Shown here piece after piece: positions 25,393 to 34,219 of a stretch of DNA of 64,000 nt (position 1 is its first letter; each line of letters starts with the position of its first letter). Origin of the DNA: a bacterium (lineage in GTDB: Bacteria; Zixibacteria; MSB-5A5; GN15; FEB-12). Made by a program: the position numbers and the translations under genes. The notes below the pieces were generated by a model that ran no database searches, had not been told where the DNA came from, and saw only the letters and a program-made list of their open reading frames with translations. The stretch covers positions 310,001 to 374,000 of the forward strand of contig JAHLKV010000001.1 of the NCBI GenBank assembly GCA_020444475.1, in the 5' to 3' direction.

Positions 25393-26703
25393 ATGGCACG
25401 AGTAAACTGGAAGAAAGAATGGAAGCCGCTGGCGGTGATCGCGGGATTGTTTGCGGCGTTTTTCTACTTGCCGGTGAATCTTCCTCGATTTGAGGGCGCG
25501 GTGTTCGAGGCGTTGGCGCTGACGCGCTGGTACGCCCGTGAGCACGTGCTGCTCTGCCTCATTCCGGCGTTTTTCATCGCCGGCGCCATAGCCGTATTTG
25601 TCAGCCAGGCGTCGGTGATGAAGTACCTGGGTGCGAAAGCCAACAAGGTGCTTGCTTACGGGGTGGCGTCGGTATCCGGCTCGATTCTCGCGGTCTGCTC
25701 CTGTACGGTTCTCCCCCTGTTTGCGGGTATTTACCGCATGGGTGCAGGGCTTGGTCCGGCATCGGCTTTTCTCTATGCCGGTCCGGCGATCAATGTCCTG
25801 GCCGTCATCCTGACCGCGAGGGTGCTTGGTCTGGAGCTGGGAATCGCTCGGGCGGTGGGAGCAGTCTTGTTCAGCATCATTATCGGGCTGCTCATGCACT
25901 TGCTTTTCCGCCATGAAGAAGACGACCGGGCGGCGACAGCCATTGCAATGCCGGCAGAGTCGACTGACGGGCGACCACTGTGGAAGACGGCCGTGTACTT
26001 TGGTTCGATGGTGGCCATTCTCGTGTTTGCGAACTGGGGAAAGCCGGACGAAACGACCGGTGTCTGGCATTGGCTGTGGACGCATAAGTGGCTTCTGACG
26101 GCGGTATCGTCGGCGGGTCTGGGGTTGATGCTTGCGCTCTGGTTTGGCGTATCTCGCTGGCACCTGCTGGCAGTGGGGCTGGTCAGCGCCACACTCGGGT
26201 TTGTCTTCCCTGAGGAACCGCTTCTTGCGTTTTCGGCGGCCGTGATCGGGCTGTCACTCATCATCGGTCGTAAAGACGATGAATCAGGTGAGTGGTTCGA
26301 ACAGACGTGGGGATTCGCGAAGCAGATCCTTCCCCTCTTGCTGATCGGGGTCCTGATCGCGGGTTTCCTTCTTGGTCGTCCGGGTCAGGAAGGAATGATC
26401 CCGTCGGAATGGATTAGTGCGGCGGTGGGCGGCAATTCAATCGGCGCCAATCTGTTCGCATCGGTGGCAGGTGCGTTTATGTATTTCGCAACCTTGACCG
26501 AAGTGCCGATCCTTCAGGGATTGATCGGCAACGGCATGGGCAAAGGCCCCGCGCTGGCGCTGCTGCTGGCAGGCCCGGCCCTCTCGCTGCCGAACATGCT
26601 GGTCATTCGGAGCGTGATGGGGACGAAGAAAACTATCGTTTTTGTGCTGTTGGTCGTAACGATGGCGGCCGTTTCGGGCATTATCTACGGCACGTTCTTC
26701 TGA
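25393..26703 (+). CDS. Metalloid/organoarsenical-type permease (COG0701, ArsP-like)
   Basis: Multi-pass membrane permease of about 436 residues, start ATG at 25393 (AGGA 4-5 bases upstream; a TTG seven codons earlier is weaker). It carries the family motif CSCTVLPLFAGIYRMGAGLGPA (in two pieces here) with Cys102 and Cys104 in transmembrane surroundings, typical of predicted permeases (formerly DUF318) that include ArsP exporters of trivalent organoarsenicals and related thiol/metal exporters. About ten hydrophobic segments. Follows operator 2 and is followed by ArsE/F/G-like genes, supporting an arsenical role. Confidence 0.8.
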   Translation: MARVNWKKEWKPLAVIAGLFAAFFYLPVNLPRFEGAVFEALALTRWYAREHVLLCLIPAFFIAGAIAVFVSQASVMKYLGAKANKVLAYGVASVSGSILAVCSCTVLPLFAGIYRMGAGLGPASAFLYAGPAINVLAVILTARVLGLELGIARAVGAVLFSIIIGLLMHLLFRHEEDDRAATAIAMPAESTDGRPLWKTAVYFGSMVAILVFANWGKPDETTGVWHWLWTHKWLLTAVSSAGLGLMLALWFGVSRWHLLAVGLVSATLGFVFPEEPLLAFSAAVIGLSLIIGRKDDESGEWFEQTWGFAKQILPLLLIGVLIAGFLLGRPGQEGMIPSEWISAAVGGNSIGANLFASVAGAFMYFATLTEVPILQGLIGNGMGKGPALALLLAGPALSLPNMLVIRSVMGTKKTIVFVLLVVTMAAVSGIIYGTFF

Positions 26704-26716
26704 GGAGTGAGGTCAA

Positions 26717-26950
26717 ATGAAACGAATCGAGATTCTGGGCACCGGGTGCGCCAAGTGTGAGAAGCTCGCCGCAACCGCAAAAGAGGCGGTCGCTGAGTTG
26801 GGCATTGAGTGTGAAGTTGAGAAGGTGACGGATATCCAGAAGATCATGGCGTATGGCATTATGATGACGCCGGGCCTGGTGATCGATGGAGAGGTGAAGG
26901 CGGTCGGCAAGGTGCCTTCGGTGGCCGAAATCAAAGAAATGCTGGGATAA
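26717..26950 (+). CDS. Small thioredoxin-fold redox protein (ArsE-like)
   Basis: 77 residues with a glutaredoxin-like CxxC site (GTGCAKCEKL, Cys11 and Cys14) and a thioredoxin fold ending in GLVIDGEVKAVGKVPS with a cis-Pro-like TPG turn before it. Such short redox-active disulfide proteins commonly follow COG0701 permeases. In arsEFG operons the first protein works with ArsF as a nitroreductase; here I infer the same role from position. ATG at 26717 has a GAGGTC ribosome site. Confidence 0.75.
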   Translation: MKRIEILGTGCAKCEKLAATAKEAVAELGIECEVEKVTDIQKIMAYGIMMTPGLVIDGEVKAVGKVPSVAEIKEMLG

Positions 26951-26986
26951 CATCAGTTGGTCAGGATAGGACTACGGTGAGGGTGT

Positions 26987-27472
26987 ATGAAAGCGAAAAC
27001 AGTTCTGACAGTTGTATTGCTGCTGTTCGTGGCGGCAAGTGTAGTGTGGCTGGTGGCCAAAGGCGGGAACAGCCCGGCGGCTTCCGAGAATGAATCCATG
27101 GCTCCGGTATCGAGCGAGAACGACCCGGCTCCGGAGCATCAGGTGATCGTGTACTATTTTCACGGGACGAATCGTTGCCAGACCTGTCTGAAGATCGAAG
27201 CGCTGGCGGACCAGGCCGTGCAGAGCGGATTCGAAACAGAGTTGGCCGGCGGCAGCGTGGTCTGGCGGGTCGTAAATTTCGATCTTCCGGAGAACAAGAG
27301 TTTCGTCGATGAGTACGGACTCTATTCGCAGGCGTTGATCGTCGTGGATAAGCGCGACGGCAAGCGGACCGACTGGAAAAACCTGGCGGATATCTGGGAG
27401 TTGGTCGGCAATGAGCCGGAGTTCACGGCCTATGTTCAGCGCGAAGTGAGCAGCTATCTCGGGGCGAGCTGA
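26987..27472 (+). CDS. arsF: ArsF-like membrane-anchored thioredoxin-family protein
   Basis: 161 residues: N-terminal membrane anchor (TVLTVVLLLFVAASVVWLV, about 5-23), acidic linker, then a thioredoxin-like domain starting VIVYYFHGTNRCQTCLKIE with Cys64 and Cys67, followed by VNFDLPENKSFVDEYGLYSQALIVVD. This pattern matches the family described as the ArsF subunit of a nitrophenyl-arsonate nitroreductase in the arsEFG operon. The stop overlaps the start of the arsG-like gene by one base. Function in this organism is inferred. Confidence 0.7.
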   Translation: MKAKTVLTVVLLLFVAASVVWLVAKGGNSPAASENESMAPVSSENDPAPEHQVIVYYFHGTNRCQTCLKIEALADQAVQSGFETELAGGSVVWRVVNFDLPENKSFVDEYGLYSQALIVVDKRDGKRTDWKNLADIWELVGNEPEFTAYVQREVSSYLGAS

Positions 27473-28161
27473 TGGGTGAATCTCTGGCGGCGGCGCTTAC
27501 GGCCGCATGGTTGGGAATCCTGACATCCATCTCGCCCTGCCCGCTGGCGACCAACATCGCGGCGATTTCGTTCGTCGGTAAGCGGGTCGACAGTGCGCGA
27601 GCAGTGTTTGCGGCGGGGACGCTGTACACCTTCGGGCGGGCGCTCACGTACATGGTGCTGGGTGGTCTGATCGTGGGAAGCCTGTTGGAACTGTCTTCCA
27701 CATCCCTGTGGCTGCAGCGCCATATGAATCAGATCCTGGGACCGCTTTTGATACTGGTCGGGATGGTATTGCTTGGAATGTTGAAGATACCAACCGGCAG
27801 CGGCAGCCTCGGCGCCCGTCTTCAGGGACGGGCCGAGTCGTACGGGGTGTGGGGCGCCGGTGCGCTGGGGGTTGTTTTCGCCCTCTCCTTCTGCCCGGTG
27901 TCGGCGGCTCTTTTTTTTGGGAGTCTGATTCCGCTGGCGACCGACGCCGGTTCGGCGCTGGTGCTGCCGGTTGTATATGGCGTTGGAACGGCGCTCCCGG
28001 TGTTTGTCTTTGCGTTGCTGCTGGCGTTTGGCGCGAAGTCGGTCGCGCGTAGTTTCGAGAAACTTGTCAGATTCGAAACATGGGCGCGGCGCGTCACCGG
28101 GGCGGTGTTTGTCGGGATCGGCCTCTACCTTTCGCTGCGGTTTATTTTCCGAATCCTGTAG
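27472..28161 (+). CDS. arsG: ArsG-like CcdA/DsbD-family transporter
   Basis: 229 residues with six hydrophobic segments and the two redox cysteines of the CcdA/LysE-like fold: Cys23 in SISPCPLATN and Cys141 in LSFCPVSAALFF. CcdA-type proteins pass electrons across the membrane, and ArsG is the permease reported to export trivalent aromatic arsenicals. Order ArsR-permease-ArsE-ArsF-ArsG supports this identity, but a plain CcdA reductase for the ArsF partner is also possible. The gene starts one base inside the arsF stop. Confidence 0.7.
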   Translation: MGESLAAALTAAWLGILTSISPCPLATNIAAISFVGKRVDSARAVFAAGTLYTFGRALTYMVLGGLIVGSLLELSSTSLWLQRHMNQILGPLLILVGMVLLGMLKIPTGSGSLGARLQGRAESYGVWGAGALGVVFALSFCPVSAALFFGSLIPLATDAGSALVLPVVYGVGTALPVFVFALLLAFGAKSVARSFEKLVRFETWARRVTGAVFVGIGLYLSLRFIFRIL

Positions 28162-28167
28162 AACGAA

Positions 28168-28195
28168 GAAAGCGCCGGCGCGGGCCGACGCTTTC
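28168..28195. terminator. Bidirectional terminator between arsG and glnA
   Basis: A 12-bp stem (28168-28179 / 28184-28195, one C-A mismatch) with a 4-base loop sits between the convergent arsG and glnA stops. On the minus strand TTCGTTCT follows, giving a weak U-tract for glnA. Confidence 0.65.
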
Positions 28196-28217
28196 CTGGT
28201 TGTCCTCGAGTCTCCGA

Positions 28218-29537
28218 CTATAGCATCGAAAGGTATTTGTCGATCTCGTATTCCGAGACGTGGATACGATACATATCCCATTCAAGCTTCTTGTTCTCGA
28301 TTAGCTTATCGAAGACGTGATCGCCGAGGACTTCTTTGAGCAAGACGGACCGTTCGGCCTCGCGGATGGCGTCATCGAGCGAACCCGGAAGAGTAACGAA
28401 TTTCTGGCGATCCTTCTCCGACATGGCGAAGATGTTGTTCTCGGTCGGTCTCTCGAGTTCGTACTTGCCTTCAATCCCCTTCAGGCCGGCGGCCAGCATA
28501 CAGGCGAACGCGAGGTACGGATTGGCCGAGGGGTCGGGCGAGCGCAGTTCCACTCGAGTGGCGCGTTCTTTCCCCACACGGTACATCGGCACCCGAACCA
28601 GCGACGAGCGGTTGCGGCGTCCCCAGCTGACATAAACCGGCGCTTCATAGCCGGGAACCAATCGTTTGTAGGAGTTCACCCACTGGTTGTTGATGAGGGT
28701 GATTTCGCGAATATGCTTCAGGATTCCGGCGATGAAATGCCGGGCCATGGCGGAAAGATTGTACTCGCCGTTGGCGTCGAAAAAGAGGTTTTTCTCACCT
28801 TCGAAAATCGACATGTGGACGTGCATACCAGAACCGTTCTCGCCAAACAACGGCTTGGGCATAAAAGTCGCATAGAGGTCGTTCTCCTGCGCGATTTCTT
28901 TGACCACAAACTTGTAGACCTGCACGAAGTCAGCCATGACGAGCGCTTCCTGGTATTTCAGATCGATCTCGTGCTGGCTGGGAGCCACTTCGTGGTGGGC
29001 GCACTCGACCGGAATATCAAGCAACTCAAGGGCGTTGACGGTCTTCTTGCGAAGCTGGGTACCGATATCAACCGAACCATAATCGAAATAACCTGCCTGG
29101 TCGAGAATACCCGGTTCCTGACCGTTCTCGAAATAGAAGTACTCGCATTCCGGACCGACATAGTAGGTCCATTTCTTCTTCTCGAGCTTGGAGAGGGTGC
29201 GACGAAGGACGTGGCGCGGATCTCCGGCATATGGTGAGCCGTCGGGGTTGGTGATGTCGCAGAAGAGCTGAGCAACGCGTTCACCGGCGATCTCCCACGG
29301 GATAAGGCGGAACGTAACCGGATCGGGCATCGCCATAAGATCGGATTCATCGATGCGCGCAAATCCTTCGATCGAAGAGCCGTCAAAACCCTGGCCCTCT
29401 TCGAGTACCTGCTCGATTTCGGCTCGGGTGATCGTCATCCCCTTGATACGTCCCAGAATGTCAGTGAAACAGAGGCGAATGTAGCGGACTTCCGCCTCAT
29501 CTATTAATCTCAGTACGTCCTCGCGTGTTCTCGTCAC
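28218..29537 (-). CDS. glnA: Glutamine synthetase, type I-alpha-like
   Basis: ATP-dependent ligation of ammonia to glutamate. 439 residues, the size of Bacillus-type GSI-alpha. Motifs: QGFDGSSIEGF near 49-59, the ATP-binding GSGMHVHMS, the KRLVPGYEAPVY segment, RSSLVRVP and the glutamate-binding RNRSSLVR. At the place where GSI-beta enzymes carry the adenylylated Tyr in NLYDLPPEE, this protein reads NNIFAMSEKDRQKF, so control by GlnE adenylylation is not expected. Start is GTG at 29537 with TTAGGAG upstream. Confidence 0.95.
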   Translation of the reverse strand: MTRTREDVLRLIDEAEVRYIRLCFTDILGRIKGMTITRAEIEQVLEEGQGFDGSSIEGFARIDESDLMAMPDPVTFRLIPWEIAGERVAQLFCDITNPDGSPYAGDPRHVLRRTLSKLEKKKWTYYVGPECEYFYFENGQEPGILDQAGYFDYGSVDIGTQLRKKTVNALELLDIPVECAHHEVAPSQHEIDLKYQEALVMADFVQVYKFVVKEIAQENDLYATFMPKPLFGENGSGMHVHMSIFEGEKNLFFDANGEYNLSAMARHFIAGILKHIREITLINNQWVNSYKRLVPGYEAPVYVSWGRRNRSSLVRVPMYRVGKERATRVELRSPDPSANPYLAFACMLAAGLKGIEGKYELERPTENNIFAMSEKDRQKFVTLPGSLDDAIREAERSVLLKEVLGDHVFDKLIENKKLEWDMYRIHVSEYEIDKYLSML

Positions 29538-29741
29538 GGCTGGTACTCCTAAGGAATATGGGGTGATTGGTGGCTCGAAAGTTCAAATCTGTGTCGGTTG
29601 GGTCCATTTTGCAATGAAAAACTGTATCCGTCCCTCCGGGAAAACTAGTGTAACGGGGAAAAGTCGGAAATGTTCGCGAGTTTAGACCCGAAGCGCAAGA
29701 AATAGTGTGGAAAAGTCCAGTTTTTGGACCGTAGAGCAATC

Positions 29742-30251
29742 TCAGTTGGAATCCTCGGGCGTTTCCAGCGACAGTTCGATCCGGACTGTCTGGGGGCGAA
29801 GTTGACGGCAGACCACTCCGGCGGCTTCAAGGATCCGGCGCGAGGCGATAAACATATCCTGTTCCCGATACTTGTCACTCAGGAACACGACCTCCTTGAT
29901 ACCGACCTGGACGATGAGTTTGGCGCACTCGTTGCAGGGAAACAGGGAGACGTAGATCGACGCGCCTTCGAGGTCGGCCTTGTTGGACGAATTGGTAATG
30001 GCGTTCATTTCCGCGTGGCAGACATAGGGATACTTGGTATCCAGATAGTCGCCGTCGCGCCCCCAGGGGGCGTTGTCATCGGAAAGCCCCATCGGGAAGC
30101 CGTTGTAGCCGATCCCGATAATGCGCCGTTTGATATTGACGATACACGCGCCGACCTGGGTGTTGGGGTCTTTGGAGCGCTGGGCAGAAAGCTCGGCGAC
30201 CGCCATGAAGTAGTCGTCCCAGCTCAGGTAGTCTTTGCGTTTTTCGGTCAT
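29742..30251 (-). CDS. dCMP deaminase family protein
   Basis: Zinc-dependent deaminase converting dCMP to dUMP for thymidylate synthesis (also called ComEB in Bacillus). 169 residues; zinc site His79-Ala-Glu81 in CHAEMNAI and Cys106/Cys109 in PCNEC, with the Glu as proton shuttle. The start has no ribosome site and lies directly beneath a -10 box (see promoter). Confidence 0.92.
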   Translation of the reverse strand: MTEKRKDYLSWDDYFMAVAELSAQRSKDPNTQVGACIVNIKRRIIGIGYNGFPMGLSDDNAPWGRDGDYLDTKYPYVCHAEMNAITNSSNKADLEGASIYVSLFPCNECAKLIVQVGIKEVVFLSDKYREQDMFIASRRILEAAGVVCRQLRPQTVRIELSLETPEDSN

Positions 30252-30257
30252 GGGGCG

Positions 30258-30286
30258 AGTATAGGGAGTTGGCGGATAGAGGTAAA
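30258..30286 (-). promoter_or_regulatory. Promoter of the dCMP deaminase gene, apparently leaderless
   Basis: TTTACC (30281-30286), 17 bases, TATACT (30258-30263), then CGCCCC and the ATG at 30251. The layout is the same as gatA (TATATT-CGCCCCC-ATG). Confidence 0.5.
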
Positions 30287-30301
30287 GTGGTTTGTTACAA
30301 T

Positions 30302-30329
30302 GGCTGTCGGGCGAGGACGCCCGACAGCC
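30302..30329 (-). terminator. Terminator hairpin after the slipin gene
   Basis: Perfect 12-bp stem (GGCTGTCGGGCG / CGCCCGACAGCC) with a 4-base loop, 13 bases beyond the slipin stop; followed by ATTGTAAC on the minus strand, so U content is low. Confidence 0.65.
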
Positions 30330-30342
30330 CGGCAGATTTATC

Positions 30343-31125
30343 TTAGCCCCGGTTGATCTGGTCGGTTTTGGCTTTCATGTAGTCTCCAAACAGGCTGAGC
30401 AAGTCGATCGGCACGGGGAAGATAGTCGTCGAATTCTTCTCGGCCGATACCTCGACCAGCGTCTGTAAGAATCGAAGCTGCATGGCATTGGGAGCGCTGG
30501 AGATAACGCGCGCGGCACCGGCCAGTTTCTCCGAAGCCTGAAGTTCACCTTCGGCGTGGATGACTTTAGCGCGGCGCTCACGTTCGGCCTCGGCCTGGCG
30601 GGCGATGGCACGCTGCATCTCGGGCGGGAGATCAACGTTTTTCACTTCGACGACCGAGACTTTGACTCCCCACGGTTCCGTCTGATCATCGATAATGCGC
30701 TGGAGTTCGGCGTTGATCGTCTCACGGTCGGCAAGCAGATTGTCGAGTTCCTGCTGTCCGAGGACGGATCGAAGGGTAGTCTGAGCGATCTGTGAAGTCG
30801 CCTCGAAGAAGTTGGCAACCGAGACGATCGCCTTGTTGGCATCGGTGATCTGGAAATAGACCACCGCGTTGACTTTCACCGAGACGTTGTCGCGGGTGAT
30901 GACGTCCTGAGCCGGAATGTCGTAGGTGATGACACGAAGATCGACCCGGACCATCTTATCGATCATGGGGATCAGGATGATCAGGCCGGGCCCTTTGGCG
31001 CCGATCAGGCGACCGAGTCGGAAAATCACGCCGCGTTCGTACTCTTTGAGCACCTTGATCATATTGAAGATCAGAAGGAGCCCGAAGATTACGACGACGG
31101 TCAGTATGGTCGGGAATGGTGACAT
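30343..31125 (-). CDS. Slipin/stomatin-like SPFH membrane protein
   Basis: 260 residues: an N-terminal membrane hairpin ([20 protein letters not shown]) then a SPFH domain beginning [20 protein letters not shown] and ending in a coiled-coil rich in Glu/Arg ([29 protein letters not shown]). These proteins organise membrane microdomains and scaffold the NfeD-type protease encoded 23 bases upstream; the pair (STOPP/Nfed operon) is conserved across bacteria. A direct reader of function is not available from sequence. Confidence 0.88.
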   Translation of the reverse strand: MSPFPTILTVVVIFGLLLIFNMIKVLKEYERGVIFRLGRLIGAKGPGLIILIPMIDKMVRVDLRVITYDIPAQDVITRDNVSVKVNAVVYFQITDANKAIVSVANFFEATSQIAQTTLRSVLGQQELDNLLADRETINAELQRIIDDQTEPWGVKVSVVEVKNVDLPPEMQRAIARQAEAERERRAKVIHAEGELQASEKLAGAARVISSAPNAMQLRFLQTLVEVSAEKNSTTIFPVPIDLLSLFGDYMKAKTDQINRG

Positions 31126-31148
31126 GAGCTAATCCTTTATCTTATGCC

Positions 31149-32495
31149 TTATGTGTCTGACTTTTTCACTTTGAGCGTGAGGCCGTCGACCGCGACGATC
31201 TCCACCTTCTCGCCGGTCTGGAACTGATCAGGCGGGTCGATCCGCCAGAGGGCACCCTCGATATAGACAAATCCCGGTTTGCGGACGGCCGCCGTGCGAC
31301 CGACCAAAGCCGAATCGCCGGAGAACGGTCTGTTCTTCTGGGCGCGCACAACCAGACGGGCGATGAGGGCGAAGGATAGTCCTATCAGCACGACGATCGT
31401 AATGAGCGCGGTCTTGGATACCTGCATGGCGGGATCTACCGAGTCCACGAGCAACAACCCTCCAAAGAAGAGCGAGATAATTCCGCCGACTGTCAGCAGA
31501 CCCGCGCTGGGGACTTTGATCTCGGCGATGAACATGATAAGCGCCAGGAAGATCAGCAGCACCCCCGCGTAGTTGATCGGCAGCAGGTTGAGCGAGTAGG
31601 CACCGAGCAAGAGGCTGATACCGCCCACCACGCCGGGGAGGATAGCACCCGGATTGTACAGCTCCAGGATAACGCCGAGACCGCCGATTGAAAGCAGGGC
31701 GAAGGCGACGGTGGGTGACGACAGGATGCTGAGGATTTGATCCTTGAAGCTCATGTCGATGGTGCGGACTGTGTAATCGTCGAGCTTCATGATCTTCTCG
31801 GAGTCATCGGGCATTTTCGCGCTGCGGCCGTCGAGTTGTTTCATCAGGTCGCTGAGCGACTTGGCGCGGATGTCGATGACGTTCATTTCCAGCGCCTCTC
31901 GGTCGGTGATGGAAACGGATTCACGGACCGCTCTTTCGGCCCACTCGGCATTACGTCCCCGACGGTCGGCGGCGGCCTTGATCTGGGCGACCGCATCGTT
32001 GGTGACCTTCTCGTTCATAACCGAGTCGATCTGCTGCCCCTGTCCGCCGACCGGATGGGCGGCGCCGATATTGGTCGAAGGGGCCATAGCGGCGAAGTGC
32101 GAGGCGTAGGTGATGTATACCCCGGCCGAACCGGCGCGGGAGCCGGACGGATAGATAAACGTGCAGATCGGGATTTCGCTGCCCAGCAGCATTTTGGTGA
32201 TACCCTGGGTGGCGTCCATGAAACCGCCCGGCGTATCCATTTCGATGACCAGCAACTCGGCGTCGTTTTCGACGCACAGGGCGATGGCCTCACGGATGCG
32301 GTCTTCGGTGACGATGCCAATCGCACCGTCGACCGTCATGACGTAGACAATCGAGGGTTCGGACTCGGAATCTTGTCCGGGTGCGGTGACTGAATCAGCC
32401 GGCAGGCTGTCCTCGGCGACGGCACGAAGCGTGTAGGAGAGGCCCGGCGCCAGCAGAATGAACCCGATCAGGACCAGTAATATTTTGTGTCTCAT
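31149..32495 (-). CDS. nfeD: NfeD-family membrane serine protease
   Basis: 448 residues: signal/anchor, a ClpP-like serine protease domain with the nucleophile in SRAGSAGVYITYASH (Ser123) and an IDMR-like lysine segment (NVIDIRAKSL), four to five transmembrane helices in the middle, and a C-terminal OB-fold (ALVGRTAAVRKPGFVYIEGALW). Long NfeD proteins cleave stomatin-like substrates; the partner slipin gene follows directly. Start ATG has AAGGGGAAA upstream and a good promoter. Confidence 0.9.
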   Translation of the reverse strand: MRHKILLVLIGFILLAPGLSYTLRAVAEDSLPADSVTAPGQDSESEPSIVYVMTVDGAIGIVTEDRIREAIALCVENDAELLVIEMDTPGGFMDATQGITKMLLGSEIPICTFIYPSGSRAGSAGVYITYASHFAAMAPSTNIGAAHPVGGQGQQIDSVMNEKVTNDAVAQIKAAADRRGRNAEWAERAVRESVSITDREALEMNVIDIRAKSLSDLMKQLDGRSAKMPDDSEKIMKLDDYTVRTIDMSFKDQILSILSSPTVAFALLSIGGLGVILELYNPGAILPGVVGGISLLLGAYSLNLLPINYAGVLLIFLALIMFIAEIKVPSAGLLTVGGIISLFFGGLLLVDSVDPAMQVSKTALITIVVLIGLSFALIARLVVRAQKNRPFSGDSALVGRTAAVRKPGFVYIEGALWRIDPPDQFQTGEKVEIVAVDGLTLKVKKSDT

Positions 32496-32521
32496 TGTGA
32501 CTTTCCCCTTGCTCCGTTTGT

Positions 32522-32550
32522 AATATCGACGTCTCAGACCGGGCTGTCAA
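32522..32550 (-). promoter_or_regulatory. nfeD promoter
   Basis: TTGACA (32545-32550), 17 bases, GATATT (32522-32527), giving a short leader of about 20 bases that includes AAGGGGAAA. Confidence 0.6.
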
Positions 32551-32632
32551 CGTAATAGCAAAACAGCCGACGGCGCCGATTGGGTTCATCTTTTTCCGAA
32601 ACGTTCCTCTCCCCTGCCCTCGAACATACGCT

Positions 32633-34219
32633 CTAAAGGGGCGAAGATTCAGAGGAAAAGACGAGTTTGCCATCGAGCACGGTCGCGAGGACCTTCGTGG
32701 AGTCGATTTTCGAAGCGGCCACTCTTGTGATATCCCGGTCGAGTACTGCGAAATCGGCGGGATAGCCGGGGAGCAGATAGCCGCGGCAGTGCTCCTGTCC
32801 GGCGGCCCTGGCCGGGCCGACCGTGAAGTTGTAGAGCGCTTCGGCGGCGGTGATACGCTGCTCGGGATAGAAGGCGTCGCGTTTGCCGGGCCGGGCACGA
32901 CGGACAGCGGCCGCGATTCCCGCGATCGGATCGAGCGGCTCGATCGGGCAGTCGGAGCCGAACGCAAGCGGGATACCCTTGTCGATCAGAGTGCGAAAAA
33001 TGTAAGCGTTGGCGCCGCGCTTGCCCCAGTAGGCGCGGACCATTTCGATATCCGACGGGCAGTGCGACGGCTGCATGGAGGCGGTCACGCCGAGCCGCTT
33101 CAGGCGCGGCAGGTCCGAACGACGGATGAGCTGCAGGTGTTCGATGCGATGGCGAGCGCCGAAATCAAGCCGCGGCGCTGACTCGAAGGCGTCGAGAACA
33201 TTCGACACAGCCCTGTCTCCAATGGCGTGGATTGCGGCCGGCAGGTTCAGCCTGGCGGCCTGTTTGATCAGTTTCTTCATCTCGGGCACCGTCCGTACTT
33301 CGATGCCGTAGTTGTCTTCTGAACCGATGTACTTGTTGAAACAATGGGCGGTCTGTGATCCGAGTGAACCATCGGAGAAGATTTTCACACCCGCAATGCG
33401 GAAGAAGTCGGTGCCGGTGCCATAGTATATCTTCTCTTTCAGAAGATACGGGAGCAGATCGGCTGAAGGGTAGTACGTCACACGAAGCCCGACTTTGCTC
33501 TGCTCGGCAAGCTGCATGTAGAACCGCATCGCTTCGGGACCGTCCATCGAGTGCACGCCGGTGACGCCCTTGCTGTAGGCATGTTTCAGCGCAAGTCGAT
33601 AGCGACGCATCATTTCTTTTGGGCCCGGCATCGGAACGCGCTCGAAAACCATGCCGATTGCCGGACCTTCCCGCAGGATGCCGGTCGGATGGCCGTCGCT
33701 GTCACGCTCGATTCTGCCGCCTGACGGATCTTTGGTCTTTCTTGTAATTCCGGCGATCTCCAGCGCTCGCGAGTTCACCCAGCAGGAATGCTGATCTTTG
33801 GAGAACAGGAAGGCCGGGCGGCCGCCCGTCACACGGTCCAGTATCTCGGCGGTTGGCTCGACACGTTTCTTCCAGCGGTCGGGAGCGTAACCCTCGCCGA
33901 TTACCCATTCGTTCTTCCCCAGCTTCGATGCGAACTTCTTCACTTTCGTGAGACAGGTTTCGATGCTGTCGAGATCGTGCAAACTGACCTGCCCCAGCGT
34001 AACGGCGAAATATGCAAGGTGTGTATGCGCATCGACCAGCCCCGGGACGATTGTCCGTCCTTTGCAGTCGGTTTTTTGCCAGGCGCCGAAGTCCGGATCG
34101 TGCTGAAGGTTTCGACCAACCGCGATTATGCGGTTACGATGGAGGGCCATGGAGTCGGCAACCAATCCGTCGGCCTGGGTGTAGATGCGGGCGTTATAGA
34201 TCAGCGATCGCGTTTTCAA
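32633..34219 (-). CDS. Amidohydrolase family 3 protein (YtcJ-like)
   Basis: 528-residue metal-dependent hydrolase. N-terminal beta-sandwich plus VPGLVDAHTHL (metal His65, His67), mid-chain HAIGDRAV and RIEHLQLIRRSD (metal ligands) and a C-terminal FGSDCPIEPLDP with catalytic Asp. Substrates of such YtcJ-like enzymes are seldom known; N-acyl amides and similar are likely. TTG start at 34219 with GGAG 6 bases upstream; it begins 26 bases inside the selB frame. Confidence 0.87.
   Translation of the reverse strand: MKTRSLIYNARIYTQADGLVADSMALHRNRIIAVGRNLQHDPDFGAWQKTDCKGRTIVPGLVDAHTHLAYFAVTLGQVSLHDLDSIETCLTKVKKFASKLGKNEWVIGEGYAPDRWKKRVEPTAEILDRVTGGRPAFLFSKDQHSCWVNSRALEIAGITRKTKDPSGGRIERDSDGHPTGILREGPAIGMVFERVPMPGPKEMMRRYRLALKHAYSKGVTGVHSMDGPEAMRFYMQLAEQSKVGLRVTYYPSADLLPYLLKEKIYYGTGTDFFRIAGVKIFSDGSLGSQTAHCFNKYIGSEDNYGIEVRTVPEMKKLIKQAARLNLPAAIHAIGDRAVSNVLDAFESAPRLDFGARHRIEHLQLIRRSDLPRLKRLGVTASMQPSHCPSDIEMVRAYWGKRGANAYIFRTLIDKGIPLAFGSDCPIEPLDPIAGIAAAVRRARPGKRDAFYPEQRITAAEALYNFTVGPARAAGQEHCRGYLLPGYPADFAVLDRDITRVAASKIDSTKVLATVLDGKLVFSSESSPL

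Noticed and set aside
29538..29741. Sigma-54 promoter for glnA
   Set aside because: The GG and GC dinucleotides in TTTTTCATTGCA are not 10 bases apart; no TGGCAC-N5-TTGCA seen.
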